DNA from: Cucumis sativus
Taxonomy: Eukaryota > Streptophyta > Magnoliopsida > Cucurbitales > Cucurbitaceae
Direction: 5' to 3'
Assembly: GCF_000004075.3 (NCBI RefSeq)
Contig: NC_026658.2
Span: 10,068,411 to 10,132,410, forward strand
DNA: 64,000 nucleotides
The position numbers and the translations under genes were made by a program. Under the pieces are notes generated by a model. It did no database searches, was not told the DNA's origin, and saw only the letters and a list, made by a program, of their open reading frames with translations. Shown one piece after another: positions 48,004 to 59,502 of this stretch. Position 1 is the stretch's first letter. Each line of letters opens with the position of its first letter.

Positions 48004-51000
48004 TTATTTCTTCACCTCTTCGTACTCAGCTTCAGATGCTTGTTCACCACCCTGGGATCCTCCTCCAGAGGCACCATCACCTGAACCACCAGCCATGTGC
48101 TGACCAATCTTGGATACAGCTTTGTTTGCAGCATCCAGTTTTGACTTGATCTCTTCGAGGTTGTCTTCTGACATTGCCTTCCTCAAGTCTGCCACTGCAT
48201 CCTCGATTTCTTTGGCAACCTCACTAGGTATTTTCTCCCTGTACTCGCTCAAGCTTTTCTCAATGCTGTAGATGGTAGTATCTGCACTGTTTCTGATGTC
48301 AATGAGAGCTTTCCTCTCTTGATCCTTCTGGGCGTGCAGCTCTGCCTCCTTGACCATTTTGTCAATTTCATCCTCTGACAGCCCTCCAGAAGATCGGATG
48401 GTGATTTGTTGTTCTTTACCAGTCGACTTGTCCTTTGCAGAGACGGTAACAATGCCATTGGCGTCGATGTCAAATGTCACCTCAATTTGAGGCAATCCTC
48501 TTGGGGCAGGAGGAATTCCAACTAACTCAAATTCCCCTAGAAGCTTGTTGTCAGTAGCCATTTCCCTCTCACCTTGCAATACCTTGATACCCACCTGAGT
48601 CTGATTGTCGGCTGCGGTTGAGAACACCTGCAATGCCGGCAGTTCAAATAATTAATATGAAAGCATCCACAAGCAGAGAAAATTACCAGCTTCAACATAC
48701 TGTCATTCTAATAAGATAAGCAACATCAATAAATACTTTATCGATCATACTACTTTCTACAACTCCAAATCCTACTATATCGAGCAATTGACAGCCGTAG
48801 AGCATTTAGTAAATGCTCGATACGGAAGGTACTCATTTTCTGAAAATGTGGGGACAGGAAAGGAATAACTTTTGACAGAGAGGTTGCGAGAGTAAATTCT
48901 ACTTTTATGCTACAGTTTCGATGAACGTTGATCAACATGCATACACTAAATATGGTGATAAGGTTCAATGAATTTACCTGACTCTTCTTAGTTGGGATGG
49001 TAGTGTTCCGACTGATCAACCTGGTAAAGATACCACCAAGTGTCTCGATACCAAGAGAAAGTGGGGTAACATCCAGAAGAAGCAATTCTTTGACATCACC
49101 ACGAAGAATGCCACCCTGAATTGCAGCTCCCATAGCAACTGCTTCGTCAGGATTCACTCCTTTGCTGGGGCTCTTTCCAAAAATTTCTGTAACAACTTCT
49201 TGCACCTTAGGTACACGAGTCATTCCACCAACTAAAAGCACTTCATCCACTTCTTTGATAGAAATACTGGCATCCTTCAAACAATTTCTACATGGGGCCT
49301 TGGTCCTTTCAATTAAGTGGTTGACAAGACTTTCAAACTTCGACCTGGTCAAAGTGATGTTAAGATGCTTTGCGCCACTTGAATCAGCAGTGATAAATGG
49401 CAGGTTAATTTCAGTCTGTGATGTAGATGATAGTTCAATCTTTGCCTTTTCTGCAGCTTCTCTAAGCCTCTGCAAGGCAAGCCTGTCCTTTGTAAGGTCA
49501 ATTCCCTCAGTTCGCTTGAACTCACTCACTAGGAAATCCAAAAGGGCATTATCAAAATCTTCTCCACCCAAGAATGTGTCACCATTAGTTGCTTTCACCT
49601 AAAAAGAGGTCATAAGTTAACACAAAGCCCATAATATTGAGGAACAAATAAAAACTAAGAAATTAAAACACATTAACTGAAAAATGAAATAGAGAAAATC
49701 TATACCTCAAAAACACCATTGGAAATCTCCAAGATGGAAACATCGAATGTGCCACCACCAAGATCGAAGACAGCAATAAGGCCCTCCTTATTGTTCATTC
49801 CATAAGAAAGTGCAGCAGCAGTGGGCTCGTTGATAATTCTAAGAACTTCCAAACCAGCAATCCTGCCAGCATCCTTTGTTGCTTGTCTCTGTGCATCGTT
49901 GAAGTAAGCTGGAACAGTAATCACGGCCTTGGATACACTCTTTCCAAGGTATGCCTCAGCCGTTTCCTTCATCTTTGTTAATACAAAAGCACCAATCTGG
50001 CTTGGCGAGTACTGTTGTCCATTGGCTTCAACCCAAGCATCTCCATTAGGAGCTTTGACTATCTTGTATGGCACCATCTTCATTTCCTTCTGTGTCTGGG
50101 GGTCATCAAAGCGTCTACCGATCAGCCGCTTGGTTCCAAACACAGTATTTGTTGGATTTGTCACTGCCTGTCTCTTTGCTGGCGTTCCTACAAGCAGCTC
50201 ACCTTTCTGATTGAAAGCAACCACTGATGGTGTGGTCCTAGCACCTTCTGAGTTTTCAATAACTTTTGGATTCTACAAATATATAACCACAGTCAGGGAC
50301 GCATAAAGAGGACACACTCAAGCCCTCAATGAACCACGTGTACATTGCACGCTAGACTTACCTTCCCTTCCATGACAGCAACGCAAGAATTGGTGGTACC
50401 CAAGTCAACACCAATTACATCATTCCCAGCAGGTTTTGAACTGCACAAAGAAGACGACGTAAACATCAAGTAACAATAGAAACCAACAAATAATGAAACA
50501 AGTAATTAGTGTGAGTAAATAGAACCTGAACGGCCTGGACAAACTCGCCCATGATTGACTGAGGTGAGAGTTTCCCCACGACGGCTTGGCATTACTACTC
50601 AACTGCACCACATACACATAAGCATTTAATACTGAGAATTTTGGTTGTGTATATCAAACTCGAGGATGACAAAACTCCCATTGAATAATTGATTGAGATT
50701 GCTGGCCATAGATCAAAGCCATAAACAACTTGCAAGCGGGAGGGAGGTGGGGGTCAGAGACGTGTTACAATGATGCGAAGTTAATGAAATAACTAATTCG
50801 TGTAATGAAAATATTATGGAATTACCACAGCTAAATCCAACCATCTTCAAGCTCCTACCAAGCATCCATTAACATAATAGTCCAACAAAACAGTTAACAG
50901 CCATCTACTATTTCAGCTAAAACCTCTCATAGACCCGATGGTAACAGAGGACTCTTCATGGATTTCCCGCCACGAGATGTTCATCAGTAAACAATCGCAA

Positions 51001-51382
51001 CAATATACGTTACACACAGATCCAACGAGACTAAAACATTAAAAGTACCAACCCACGGTTCTAATCAGAGCACGTATAATCATATTCCATATCATAACTA
51101 AAACCGAAATGATCATTCTAAAGTACATAATTATTCTTTTATAAACAAAAAGCCCCAAACGTACAGATTAACAAGCACAAGTAGCTCCCAGATTTATAAA
51201 ATCAACAAAAACTCAAAACAGAAAGACATCAACCCAAGGATCGATCTAGAGCATAAAAAAAAGAAATGAACAAATAGAAAAAGGAGGATGAATGAAATCA
51301 GACATACGGATCGGTAAGCTGAAAGGGAGGAGGAGGCTAAATCGCGACGTCGAAGAGAACGGAGGAGGACGCCGGTGGCCAT
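48004..51382 (-). CDS. Mitochondrial heat shock protein 70 (HSP70), 680 residues, 6 exons
   Basis: ATP-driven chaperone of the mitochondrial matrix and motor of protein import. Exons: 51308-51382, 50526-50602, 50362-50440, 49706-50272, 48978-49598, 48004-48627. All GT-AG and in phase; total 680 codons plus stop, the usual length of plant mitochondrial HSP70. The N-terminus, about 50 residues, is Arg/Ser/Leu-rich ([20 protein letters not shown]) as in a mitochondrial presequence. HSP70 signatures: [15 protein letters not shown] (59-73), [13 protein letters not shown] (246-258), [15 protein letters not shown] (about 387-401). The substrate-binding domain follows, then a helical lid and the tail [36 protein letters not shown] and the CxxC of [10 protein letters not shown] are typical of the DnaK-like organellar branch. 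The tail lacks the cytosolic EEVD end, which agrees with an organellar location. A heat shock element lies upstream. Confidence 0.97.
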
Positions 51383-51443
51383 GTGGGAAGGCGATTGGTA
51401 AAAGAGAGAAATGAAAGAGAGGAAATTGAATTTGGGCGATGTG

Positions 51444-51460
51444 AAGGGTTTAGGGTTTTT
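51444..51460 (-). promoter_or_regulatory. Telo-box (AAACCCTAAACCC) in the HSP70 leader/promoter
   Basis: The plus strand reads aagggtttagggttttt; on the gene's strand this is AAAAACCCTAAACCCTT, containing AAACCCTAA about 65 bp upstream of the start codon. Such boxes are frequent near starts of plant housekeeping genes. Confidence 0.45.
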
Positions 51461-51544
51461 GGTGTAAGAAGAAATGGAAGAAGGGTTTTTATGTGAGGCG
51501 GTGATGGTAAGCGGAGGATGGTTCTAGCAACCGTTGGTCCGCGT

Positions 51545-51558
51545 GGAACATTCTAGAT
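51545..51558 (-). promoter_or_regulatory. Heat shock element upstream of mitochondrial HSP70
   Basis: ggaacattctagat contains GAAnnTTCnnGA, two perfect and one partial alternating 5-bp HSF half-sites, about 165 bp upstream of the start codon. This is the expected binding pattern for heat shock factors. Use in vivo is inferred. Confidence 0.5.
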
Positions 51559-53369
51559 CTCACCATCTAAACCTAAACCTAAAAAATGCCCAACCATTCT
51601 CTTCTTCAATTTTTTTTTTTTTTCTTAGTGTTATTCCTTTTTTTTTCTTTTTTTTTTTGGTTGAAGAAAATAGGTAGAATGTAAATTGTATTAAATTTTG
51701 TTAAGAAAAAAACACTTTTGTGTCATTTATGCCTTTCTAAAAATAACAATTTGATTTTTTTATAATGATTAGTGTATGTACTCAAGTTTCACTATCTAAC
51801 CATACATTCAAATTTATAACAATTTCATTTTTAATGTATAAAAATAATCATCAAAATTAAGTAGTCACTTTTTATTACTTTAGGACATAGATTATGTATT
51901 TTGTAAAAGTATTAATTCTCTAATTAGTTGATTGATTTGTTTTTGAAAAAAAAAAGTTTTATTAAATTTAATTTACATAATCAAGTTAAATTTAGATTCG
52001 ATTGTTACTTTCTGTGAAAGTTAAGAAATTAAAAGATATTTTTAGTCATTAATTTTGTATTAACCTGTCATGTTTTCACTGCATTAATGTAAGGGTGCAT
52101 TAATAGATTACAAGTGTGAATTGATTTTTATTGTAGCTTACGGAATATAGGGAAAAAGGCAATAAAATGCCATTTGTAAACAATGTACATGGTAAATCTG
52201 TTTAAATCTCACATTATCCACAAATTATGAGATTAACTTATTGTATTTATAACTAATTTATTAAGTACAGTTGATTAATTAGAAGATGTGAGTTAGCAGA
52301 TTTTTTCCTTCTCAATAATAGGTTTTGAAATTATAGTTTGATATTCGTTTTTGCCCAACACTTTTGCATTTTATTGTTTTTTAATTAAATAAAATTTAAA
52401 GATATAATATTATGATAACTCAAAACATGTTACCATTTAGTAGCGTATGCTTTGATAAGAAATTTTATTCAATTAAAAAACAATAAAATGTTATGAGTTA
52501 TGATAATATTTCTTATCATATTTAAGTAAAGTTTTAGTAGTGTGTTTTTTATTTATAACTTATTTGAACATCATCGTTACCATTTAGTAGTGTGTGCTTT
52601 GATAAGAAATACTTGAAATTTTAGTGAAATTCTAATAACAAAAGCAAGTGTTGAAAAGCTAGATTAGTTTTTAAGTTTTAATTTTGGTGGTGATTAACAA
52701 AACAAAGAAACTAAATCTGTAAAACTGCTGTTTATAATCTTAATTTTAAAACATAAATTAAAATGATTACATAACAAAAAACCATAACATTAGGATCGTT
52801 GCATGGCTCATTTGTTATAAGATTAAGAAATTGCTAAACAACCAAATAAACATAATGTCAGTCATCAAGCCACAACAAATATTCTTCATCCCACGACAAA
52901 AAAAAATATTGTTAAGAGTTGCAATATATCATTGGTAAATGTTAACAAGTACAGCAATCTAGGTGGACGAGGGCCTGATCAAAGCATTGATGCTGCCAAA
53001 AATCAACAATGCATAACAATGTGAATACAAATCTCTGAGGAAAGGGACAAAAAAAGAAGAAAAGAAGAAAAGAATAAAAGAAACTGTACATGTAAAAAAC
53101 TTACAAATATGAAGGGAAAAAAAAACTGTTAGGTTAAAACTGGCTAACCTCATTCACCTGACACAAACTGCAATCAAATTCTTTCAAGTCTCCCGAGCTA
53201 AGGGAGGATGATACAGTAGGAATGTACGATATGTCATTAGTTATGGACTAATCGGAATTTGACAGGCGTTGGTAGTTAAAGGGTTTAACTTACAAATCTA
53301 AGATCGAGATCAAGACCGAGGTGCTGGGTTTGTGAAAGTGCTATTGTCTGATAGTTGGAACAAACATCA

Positions 53370-56300
53370 TCAAATCCGAAGATAGCCTCCTCCCCTGTCT
53401 TCAACTCCATTTCTCACAGTTCTTTTCAGAAAAGACTTTCTGTTGAGAGACCAGCTCTTTCTCATCTTTCTACGTCGATTCCACGTCGCTAAGTAGGTAT
53501 AAAGAGCAGGGAAACTGAAGCAGAGCAACACCAGTAGTAGCATTACGACGCAGAGAAGCATAACGTTGCGAAATCCCTCTTTCAATTCTGGATTTCTCTG
53601 CTCGGTCCATGGTACTCCACCAACATTCATGCCAAATACTGCAAGGACAGTTCCAAAACAATTGGATGAGCTTCTTCAAATGAATCATGGAAAAAAACTG
53701 AAACTAAAAACTGGCAAAAGAGCTTAGTTACCTCCAGTAATGACGGATAACGGTAAGAATATGATTGAAAGAAATGATAGATAATAGAGTTTCCTGTTAA
53801 TTTGCTCGGCTTGCCAGCTATCAAGACCAGCTTGAATAGCAGTGACTCGATTTGCTATAAATCCCACATTCTCTTTCAACCGTCTTAATCGTCCAATTAG
53901 TTCCTCAAGTGCACTGATGTCTTCACTGGCAAACCATTGTTTAGAAGAACACTTTTCTCTCACTCGTGGAAAGACTTGTTCCCCATGTGCAATCACCTGC
54001 ACTCAATGAAAAGACAGAAAAAGATGAGTACGTAAAGGGAAGATTAATAAGCATGACAGACGGGAAGATTAATAAGCATGATGAATGATCGCAAAGATAA
54101 CAACCCAAACATCATCTACCATGTACAATGGTTGCATACTGCATTTCCTAGATTGATCCTCACCTTATGTATCAAGAGCCCCCAGTAAGTTTAAAATTGG
54201 TTAACTTACAAGTTTAGTCCATGAACTTTTAAGGTTGTGTAATTCAGTCTGGTAGGCTTCTACTAAAAGAAAATCTTCTTGAACTTTCTGGTTCCTATGT
54301 TCTAAAAGACTTCTAATATGCAACCAATTGTTTTATTACGTATCTAGTAGGTCTCAATTGTTAACTTCTTCAAGTCACGGTTGCGTGAGAGACTACTTTA
54401 AATCACATGGTAGAATGACTTTGGGCAACTTTGAGTATTTGGTGAAATAATTGTTTTAACTCATGAGTTACTAAATGTCCAATTAGGATCTATTTTGAAT
54501 CTTTTGAAACATAGGGACTAAATATATACGACTACTAGAAACCTTTCAAGGCATAAAAATAAAATAAACACGTGGTCCTAGTCTAGAAAAACGGGAGAGG
54601 AAGTCATAAGAAAATAAATTGAGAAACTACCTGCAGGAGCCGCTGCAAATTAAGGTTCATTTTGGGGAATCGTCGATCATCAAGCATTTGTTTTTTTAAG
54701 GCGAATCCACCTAAAACAGCACAAACGGATTTCTATTATTATATACAGAAAATCCAAAAAGACGTCACATATTCTGTCAGTGAGATTATGGGAACGGGGA
54801 AGAATAAAAGTTCGTGATGATATATAACTATTGTAAACTTTGATGCTTCCGTTTTCATCTTTCAATTATATCTGCACAGTTCAAGACAGCACCAACGGAC
54901 TGATGAACAAGAAAAATGATACTGGAATTTCCAAATCAGCTACATAACATACAATGTTGCACAGTTGTATGCAACGAACCAATATGGCCAATGCTCTTGA
55001 CTAAAATAACCAAACGAGTCCCGAAATGACAATGTATTAAGCAAGAGCACCTCTTCATATAAACATACATATTTCTTTATATTTTCTTTTTGATCAGTGG
55101 GAGTGAAGTAATTGGGCATGACAGAATCCCAGTTTCTCTAATAGTGAGGATTAAGTAAAACTCCATCTCAGAAAGGCATTATTCATAATTCTACATTTAA
55201 ATTGCCGTCAATGTTGAGGGGAAGCAGAAAAGGAAAAAACTTGACATACCTTTATCCATTTCAAGCTCCACAGAATCCAACTCAATCTCAAGCTTAGTCA
55301 CAACGTCTTGAAGATGATCCATATGTGTATCAATAATATGAACAACAAGATTTGAGAGGGATGATGGCACAGGATTATCAGCCTCCTCCGAGTGATTCAT
55401 TGTCAACAAGAATTCAAGAACATGCTCCCTAATCACAATGCCTCCAGTTTCTCTCTGCTCACCTCTAAAGTTAGAGGGTGTCTCCACACTAGGAACCTCC
55501 GAGAGAAGAGACTGACCAACCGGTGAGAATCCTAATCTCGGAACACGTCCCAAAGACACGGTGATGACAGAATTCTCAGTAATTCTAGCAGCAATTCTGA
55601 ATGTAAAATCACTAGATGCAGGACCAGGAGAATTGACTCTAAAGACAAGAGCCCCATCAACATGTCCGCAAAAGGGTCCATTGCTTACAAGGGAGAGAAT
55701 ATCTTGAAGTTTCAAAGGTGGGCAAAGAACATCAATGAGATATTGAGCAGATTGTGCCAGTTTTTGATTTCCTTTTGGAAGTTCTACATGATACCAACAA
55801 AACTCCTTTCCCCTACCCTCAGTAAGATCCCATTCCTTGTTATAGTAGTCGCCATTCCCATCAAATATGTAAGCTCTCTTCCTCACCATTCCCGGAAAAC
55901 GTGTACGGGATAGACCAGCCTCTCGCAAAAGCAGGCGCGCTGAAGGTTCCCTCGCCAATTCATCCAATTCGCCATTAGCAACAGGCTCCGCACCAGCAAG
56001 CTCCATGTATTTGTTCTGGAATTTCAAATACCACCACAGATCAAAAACCCATCCCTAACAAATTCAACCAAACTGTTCTAACTTCCCCCCCCCCCCCCCC
56101 CCCCCCCCCCCGTCAATTTTGACAGATTAATTGCTTAAAAAAACATTAATCCCACTTAGATCTAAAACAATGAAAAAGCAGCAAAAACCACTTGCCTTTG
56201 TCTTGAAGAAAGCAAGATTTCAGAACCATTTTAAAACGCGGGAGACATGAATCAATGGAACAATCAGAATCGCAGATTGGAAATCCCTAAAGCAACCCAG

Positions 56301-56500
56301 AAGAACAAAAGAAAAAAAAATGTAATAAATTTTTTTAAAAATCAAAGAAATTTACCTTCTGAAAAAACTCGAAACCCCTATCCCCAGAACATGAACAAGA
56401 AAACCCACATCAGAAACAAAAGAAAAAAGCAAAATCGAAAAGAGAAATCAACCAAATTTTGAAAAGGAAAATATACCTTCACGGCCCTGTCAAAGGCCAT
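53370..56500 (-). CDS. CorA-like magnesium transporter, 467 residues, 5 exons
   Basis: Exons: 56477-56500 (only 8 codons, MAFDRAVK), 55250-56015, 54631-54710, 53732-53996, 53370-53638. GT-AG throughout, phase closed. Belongs to the CorA (2-TM-GxN) superfamily. A long soluble N-terminal part, with ELAREPSARLLLREAGL near the start, is followed by a helical stalk (LEIELDSVELEMDKGG onward to about 355). Next come the first membrane segment (LYYLSFLSIIFLPLSVITG), the pore signature G381-M382-N383 (VFGMNVGGVPW), the second membrane segment (NVMLLCVVMLLLVLLCFSFP) and a basic tail (NRRRKMRKSW). It matches the plant 'CorA-like family' proteins of the At1g29820/At2g42950 kind better than MRS2 proteins. 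Mg2+ selectivity is inferred from GMN. Intron 1 contains a run of 27 C. Confidence 0.93.
56085..56111. repeat. Homopolymer run C27 (G27 in the transcript)
   Basis: Uninterrupted C from 56085 to 56111 in intron 1 of the CorA-like gene, followed directly by gtcaattttg. Such a long C run is unusual in AT-rich plant introns. It may be real or of uncertain length because of assembly. Confidence 0.9.
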
Positions 56501-57472
56501 TCAACAACCAACCAACCAACCAATCAACCACGTAGGTTACAAAACATGAAATCACAGAGAAAACTCAACACCAGCGTGGAATTTTCTGTAATATATAATT
56601 GCCGTATGATTGACAGAAAGGATTAAACAATACTTGTTCGGGTTGTGGTCTTTCGTGGAAGCTTCCTTCTCAACGCCAGATTCGGGAGTTGAGTTGAAAC
56701 TAATTTGGAACCGCAGCGCTGTATAATAATTATAATGATTCGAACACTCCCAATCACGAACAGTATTTAATAATTTGTTGATGAGAAGTTGAAATTCAAA
56801 TCTATGGCGCTTCAATTTAGATCCACTTAAAATCTTTTCTTCGTTGGGATTTGGAATTGGAATTGGTGGCCTCGGCGGCCAGTAATTTCCCATTGATACC
56901 AAAAAATAGTAAAAAATAGTTTACAATTGGTAACTATTAAGAAATGACTATGAATAACCAACCCAAATCAACTAACTTCTCATATTTTATTTTGACAATT
57001 TGGTTAAATATATGCTAACATTATCCTTAAATCATCACAAATATCCCTAAATTATTGGGTTCGTTTTACTTATAATCTTCCATTTGAAAAGTAAAAGTAA
57101 TTTTTGAAGCTTTAAAGGATGAAAAGATTTTTCAATCCACTTATGTCAACAAATCTAAACAGAGAAAAGGAGTAAGTTTGGAAGTTAAATCAAGGATCTT
57201 AGTAATAGTTAAAATATTATATATAAAAAAAACAAGTTTTTTAAAAGAAAATATTATAAATAGGAAAATGGTGAATTTTTTTTAAAAAAAATAACAAAAC
57301 GTACATAGTTACCTTTATTTTAGATAAACAATCTAAAACACTATTTAATTACTCATAAAGTCATAATACTATCATTTTTTCTCAATTGTATCTGTCACAT
57401 CATCGAATCAAATATTGTGATAATTATATTTTTTTATTGAGTTTGGATAATTAAGTTTACTCAACTCAACTC
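56501..57472. other. Promoter of the CorA-like gene and flank of the retrotransposon
   Basis: A TATA-like sequence (attatatatta on minus, plus about 56588-56598) lies about 90 bp upstream of the start codon. The 116-residue minus-strand ORF at 56552-56902 overlaps this promoter and is not taken as a gene. From about 56930 on it is AT-rich without features up to the LTR edge. Confidence 0.45.
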
Positions 57473-57803
57473 TGATAGAACTAAGTCATGCACAGCGGAA
57501 AAAGAATCGAATTTCTACCCTAATTGCCACAATTAACATGTAACCATAAACTAATCAAATTAGGGTTTTAAGAAGTATTACCTTTGAAGCTTTCAAAAGG
57601 TTTGATGTCTTCTTACCAATTCTACCCGAGACCACCACTAGTACTCAACTGCTATCCTCTAGACAAAGAACCGGGTTGTGGGACCCAATTTTGGTGTAGA
57701 AAGTAATGGAGATAAAATGAGATTGGAAGCTTTCTTTTTTCTTTTGTTGAGATTATGAAAATGATAAAAGAGGCAAAAGTCCTTCAACATTTGAAAACAT
57801 CTC

Positions 57804-57811
57804 TATTTATA
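57804..57811 (-). promoter_or_regulatory. LTR TATA box
   Basis: Minus strand ggctataaatagag holds TATAAATA, a near-consensus plant TATA box, about 330 bp before the LTR outer end. R would start about 30 bp further (near 57775). It is the likely core promoter of the element. Confidence 0.65.
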
Positions 57812-58014
57812 GCCTAATTACATGCAAAAATGCATGCAATTCAATTGCCAAATCTCAACACCTAATATTCCACTAACAATTAGTGGAACTTAGTGGGCTA
57901 GGTGTCTATATCTCATATAGCCACATATCCCACTAAGAGTTAGTGGGATTATCCAACAAAATGTTGGATTTTCCCACTAACTTAGTCCAAGGGTAAAATG
58001 GTCATTAGATTTTT

Positions 58015-58215
58015 CTAGTCAAAAGTCAAACTTTGACTTTTCTAAGTCAAAAGTCAATATTTTGACTTTTTACCATTTTGTCCGTCTTGACTAATTCCAA
58101 CCTCCCGAGCATGAATCCGCATTCATTTTTCCAAAATTCAAATCACATTTGAATATAAGGCCGGTCAAAGTTTGACTTTTCAAAGTCAAAAGTCAACATT
58201 TTGACTTTTTACTAT
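58015..58215. promoter_or_regulatory. Cluster of W-box cores (TTGAC) in U3
   Basis: At least ten TTGAC/GTCAA cores lie in about 200 bp, many as inverted pairs (for example aaaagtcaaa-c-tttgactttt, 58021-58041). Two related blocks, near 58015-58130 and 58155-58265, each end in a stretch like gtatgaatccgcattcat. TTGAC is the core of WRKY-factor sites, so stress-induced transcription is plausible by analogy with other plant copia elements. Confidence 0.6.
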
Positions 58216-59502
58216 TTTTGACCAATTCCGAGCTTCTTAGTATGAATCCGCATTCATACTTATAGTATGTAAAACATAAAGCTCTATTTCTAATTAGAAG
58301 ACCGACGATTATATCACTGTATATGTCGGTTTTCCTTTCTTCTCCCTATTCGAACAATTCGACTTATTTCATCACACTGTTCTAAGTTTAATCCATATGA
58401 GCTAGCAGAGGAACCTAATGGACCTATAGATCATGGGCTCCAACGATTCAAGATTAACTAGCTAAACTCTTTTAAACCGAGTTAATCAACATTCGTTAAC
58501 TAACGGGTCATTCCACTAAAGTCCCGTAGTTGCACTCCCCTCACTATAGATATATTTGTGTCCATTTGATAAAACCATAATCAGTAAGTTAATCCTTCAC
58601 AGGTTGCTCGTAACCTTGGCTGGGTCAAAATACCGTTTTACCCCCAAGATTACATCTTGCTCCTTAAGTCCCACTAATCCACTATTGAACAATTGGTTTA
58701 AGGTTCAACCTATAAACTTAATCCCTCTCGGGCCAATGAGAGGGTGGGGCCCCTTGTTCAAGACTTGGATTCAGTGCTTAAGAGAGCAACCTATCTACTA
58801 ACCCTAAAGCGGGTAGGAGTGAATTCCATCTTGTACCCTATGTTCCCAGCTATCCACCCGATCTTACCCCTGAAATGGGAGGCTTATTGGGCCAACGCTG
58901 ATGAGCTGCCCTCACCTATGCAGATCTAAGGATAATCTCGTATGAACAGGAGTTCATAGTTAACTCAGGATTAAGACTAAGTTACCTAGGTCATCAATAA
59001 TTGAGATAGTCAGTTTTAAACAGTAAACGGTGTTATAACGTAAAAATGACTAATTCATGGTTCAGTCTTATGTAAACATTTTACATAGGATGCCCCCACT
59101 TTCATGTCTCTACATGAACGATTAGGATCACATCGTTTGTACTACAAAGTGGGCCGCATCCATAGTCTCTCAAAATAAGGCGCCCAACCTTTATTTCATA
59201 TACTATAGACTATTTAGGCTATATACTCGAACTTGATCCACGTTTATGTTTACACATAAAGTTCAAGTTTATTCAAAAAATAGCCTTGGAACTTTGATTT
59301 ATTGGATTTAAGATTATAATATTTAATTTCTCAATAACAACTTTATTGAATAGAATATGATTTACAAACTACGAGTTTTAGGACAAAAAATTCCAACAAA
59401 CTCCCACTTGGACTAAAATTCCTAGTGGTATGAGAGATGTGGTGTGAGAGAATATATATGAAACTAGGGCACATGGCCAATAAGTCTCCCACTTGTCCTA
59501 GT

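Larger units (their letters stand above)
51383..53369. other. Intergenic region
   Basis: HSP70 promoter on the left (to about 51650), then very AT-rich DNA with many T-runs and no recognisable gene. From about 52950 it is the 3' flank and probable 3' UTR of the magnesium transporter-like gene. Confidence 0.5.
57473..59398 (-). repeat. 3' LTR of the copia element, about 1.93 kb
   Basis: On the minus strand it begins TGTTGGAATTTTTTGTCC directly after the polypurine tract and is taken to end ...TTCTATCA, so TG...CA ends. U3 contains repeated TTGAC motifs (58015-58215), a row of short perfect hairpins (57868-57990) and a TATA box at plus 57804-57811. The inner end is well supported; the outer end rests on the TG/CA rule only. 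Confidence 0.65.

Noticed and set aside
53370..56500. MRS2-type magnesium transporter
   Set aside because: It shares GMN, but the N-terminal sequence (ELAREPSARLLLRE) and the region after GMN fit the separate CorA-like plant group better.
56552..56902. 116-residue minus-strand ORF upstream of the CorA-like gene
   Set aside because: It overlaps the likely promoter and TATA-like sequence of the CorA-like gene, has no recognisable domain and no splice link to it. A chance ORF is more likely.
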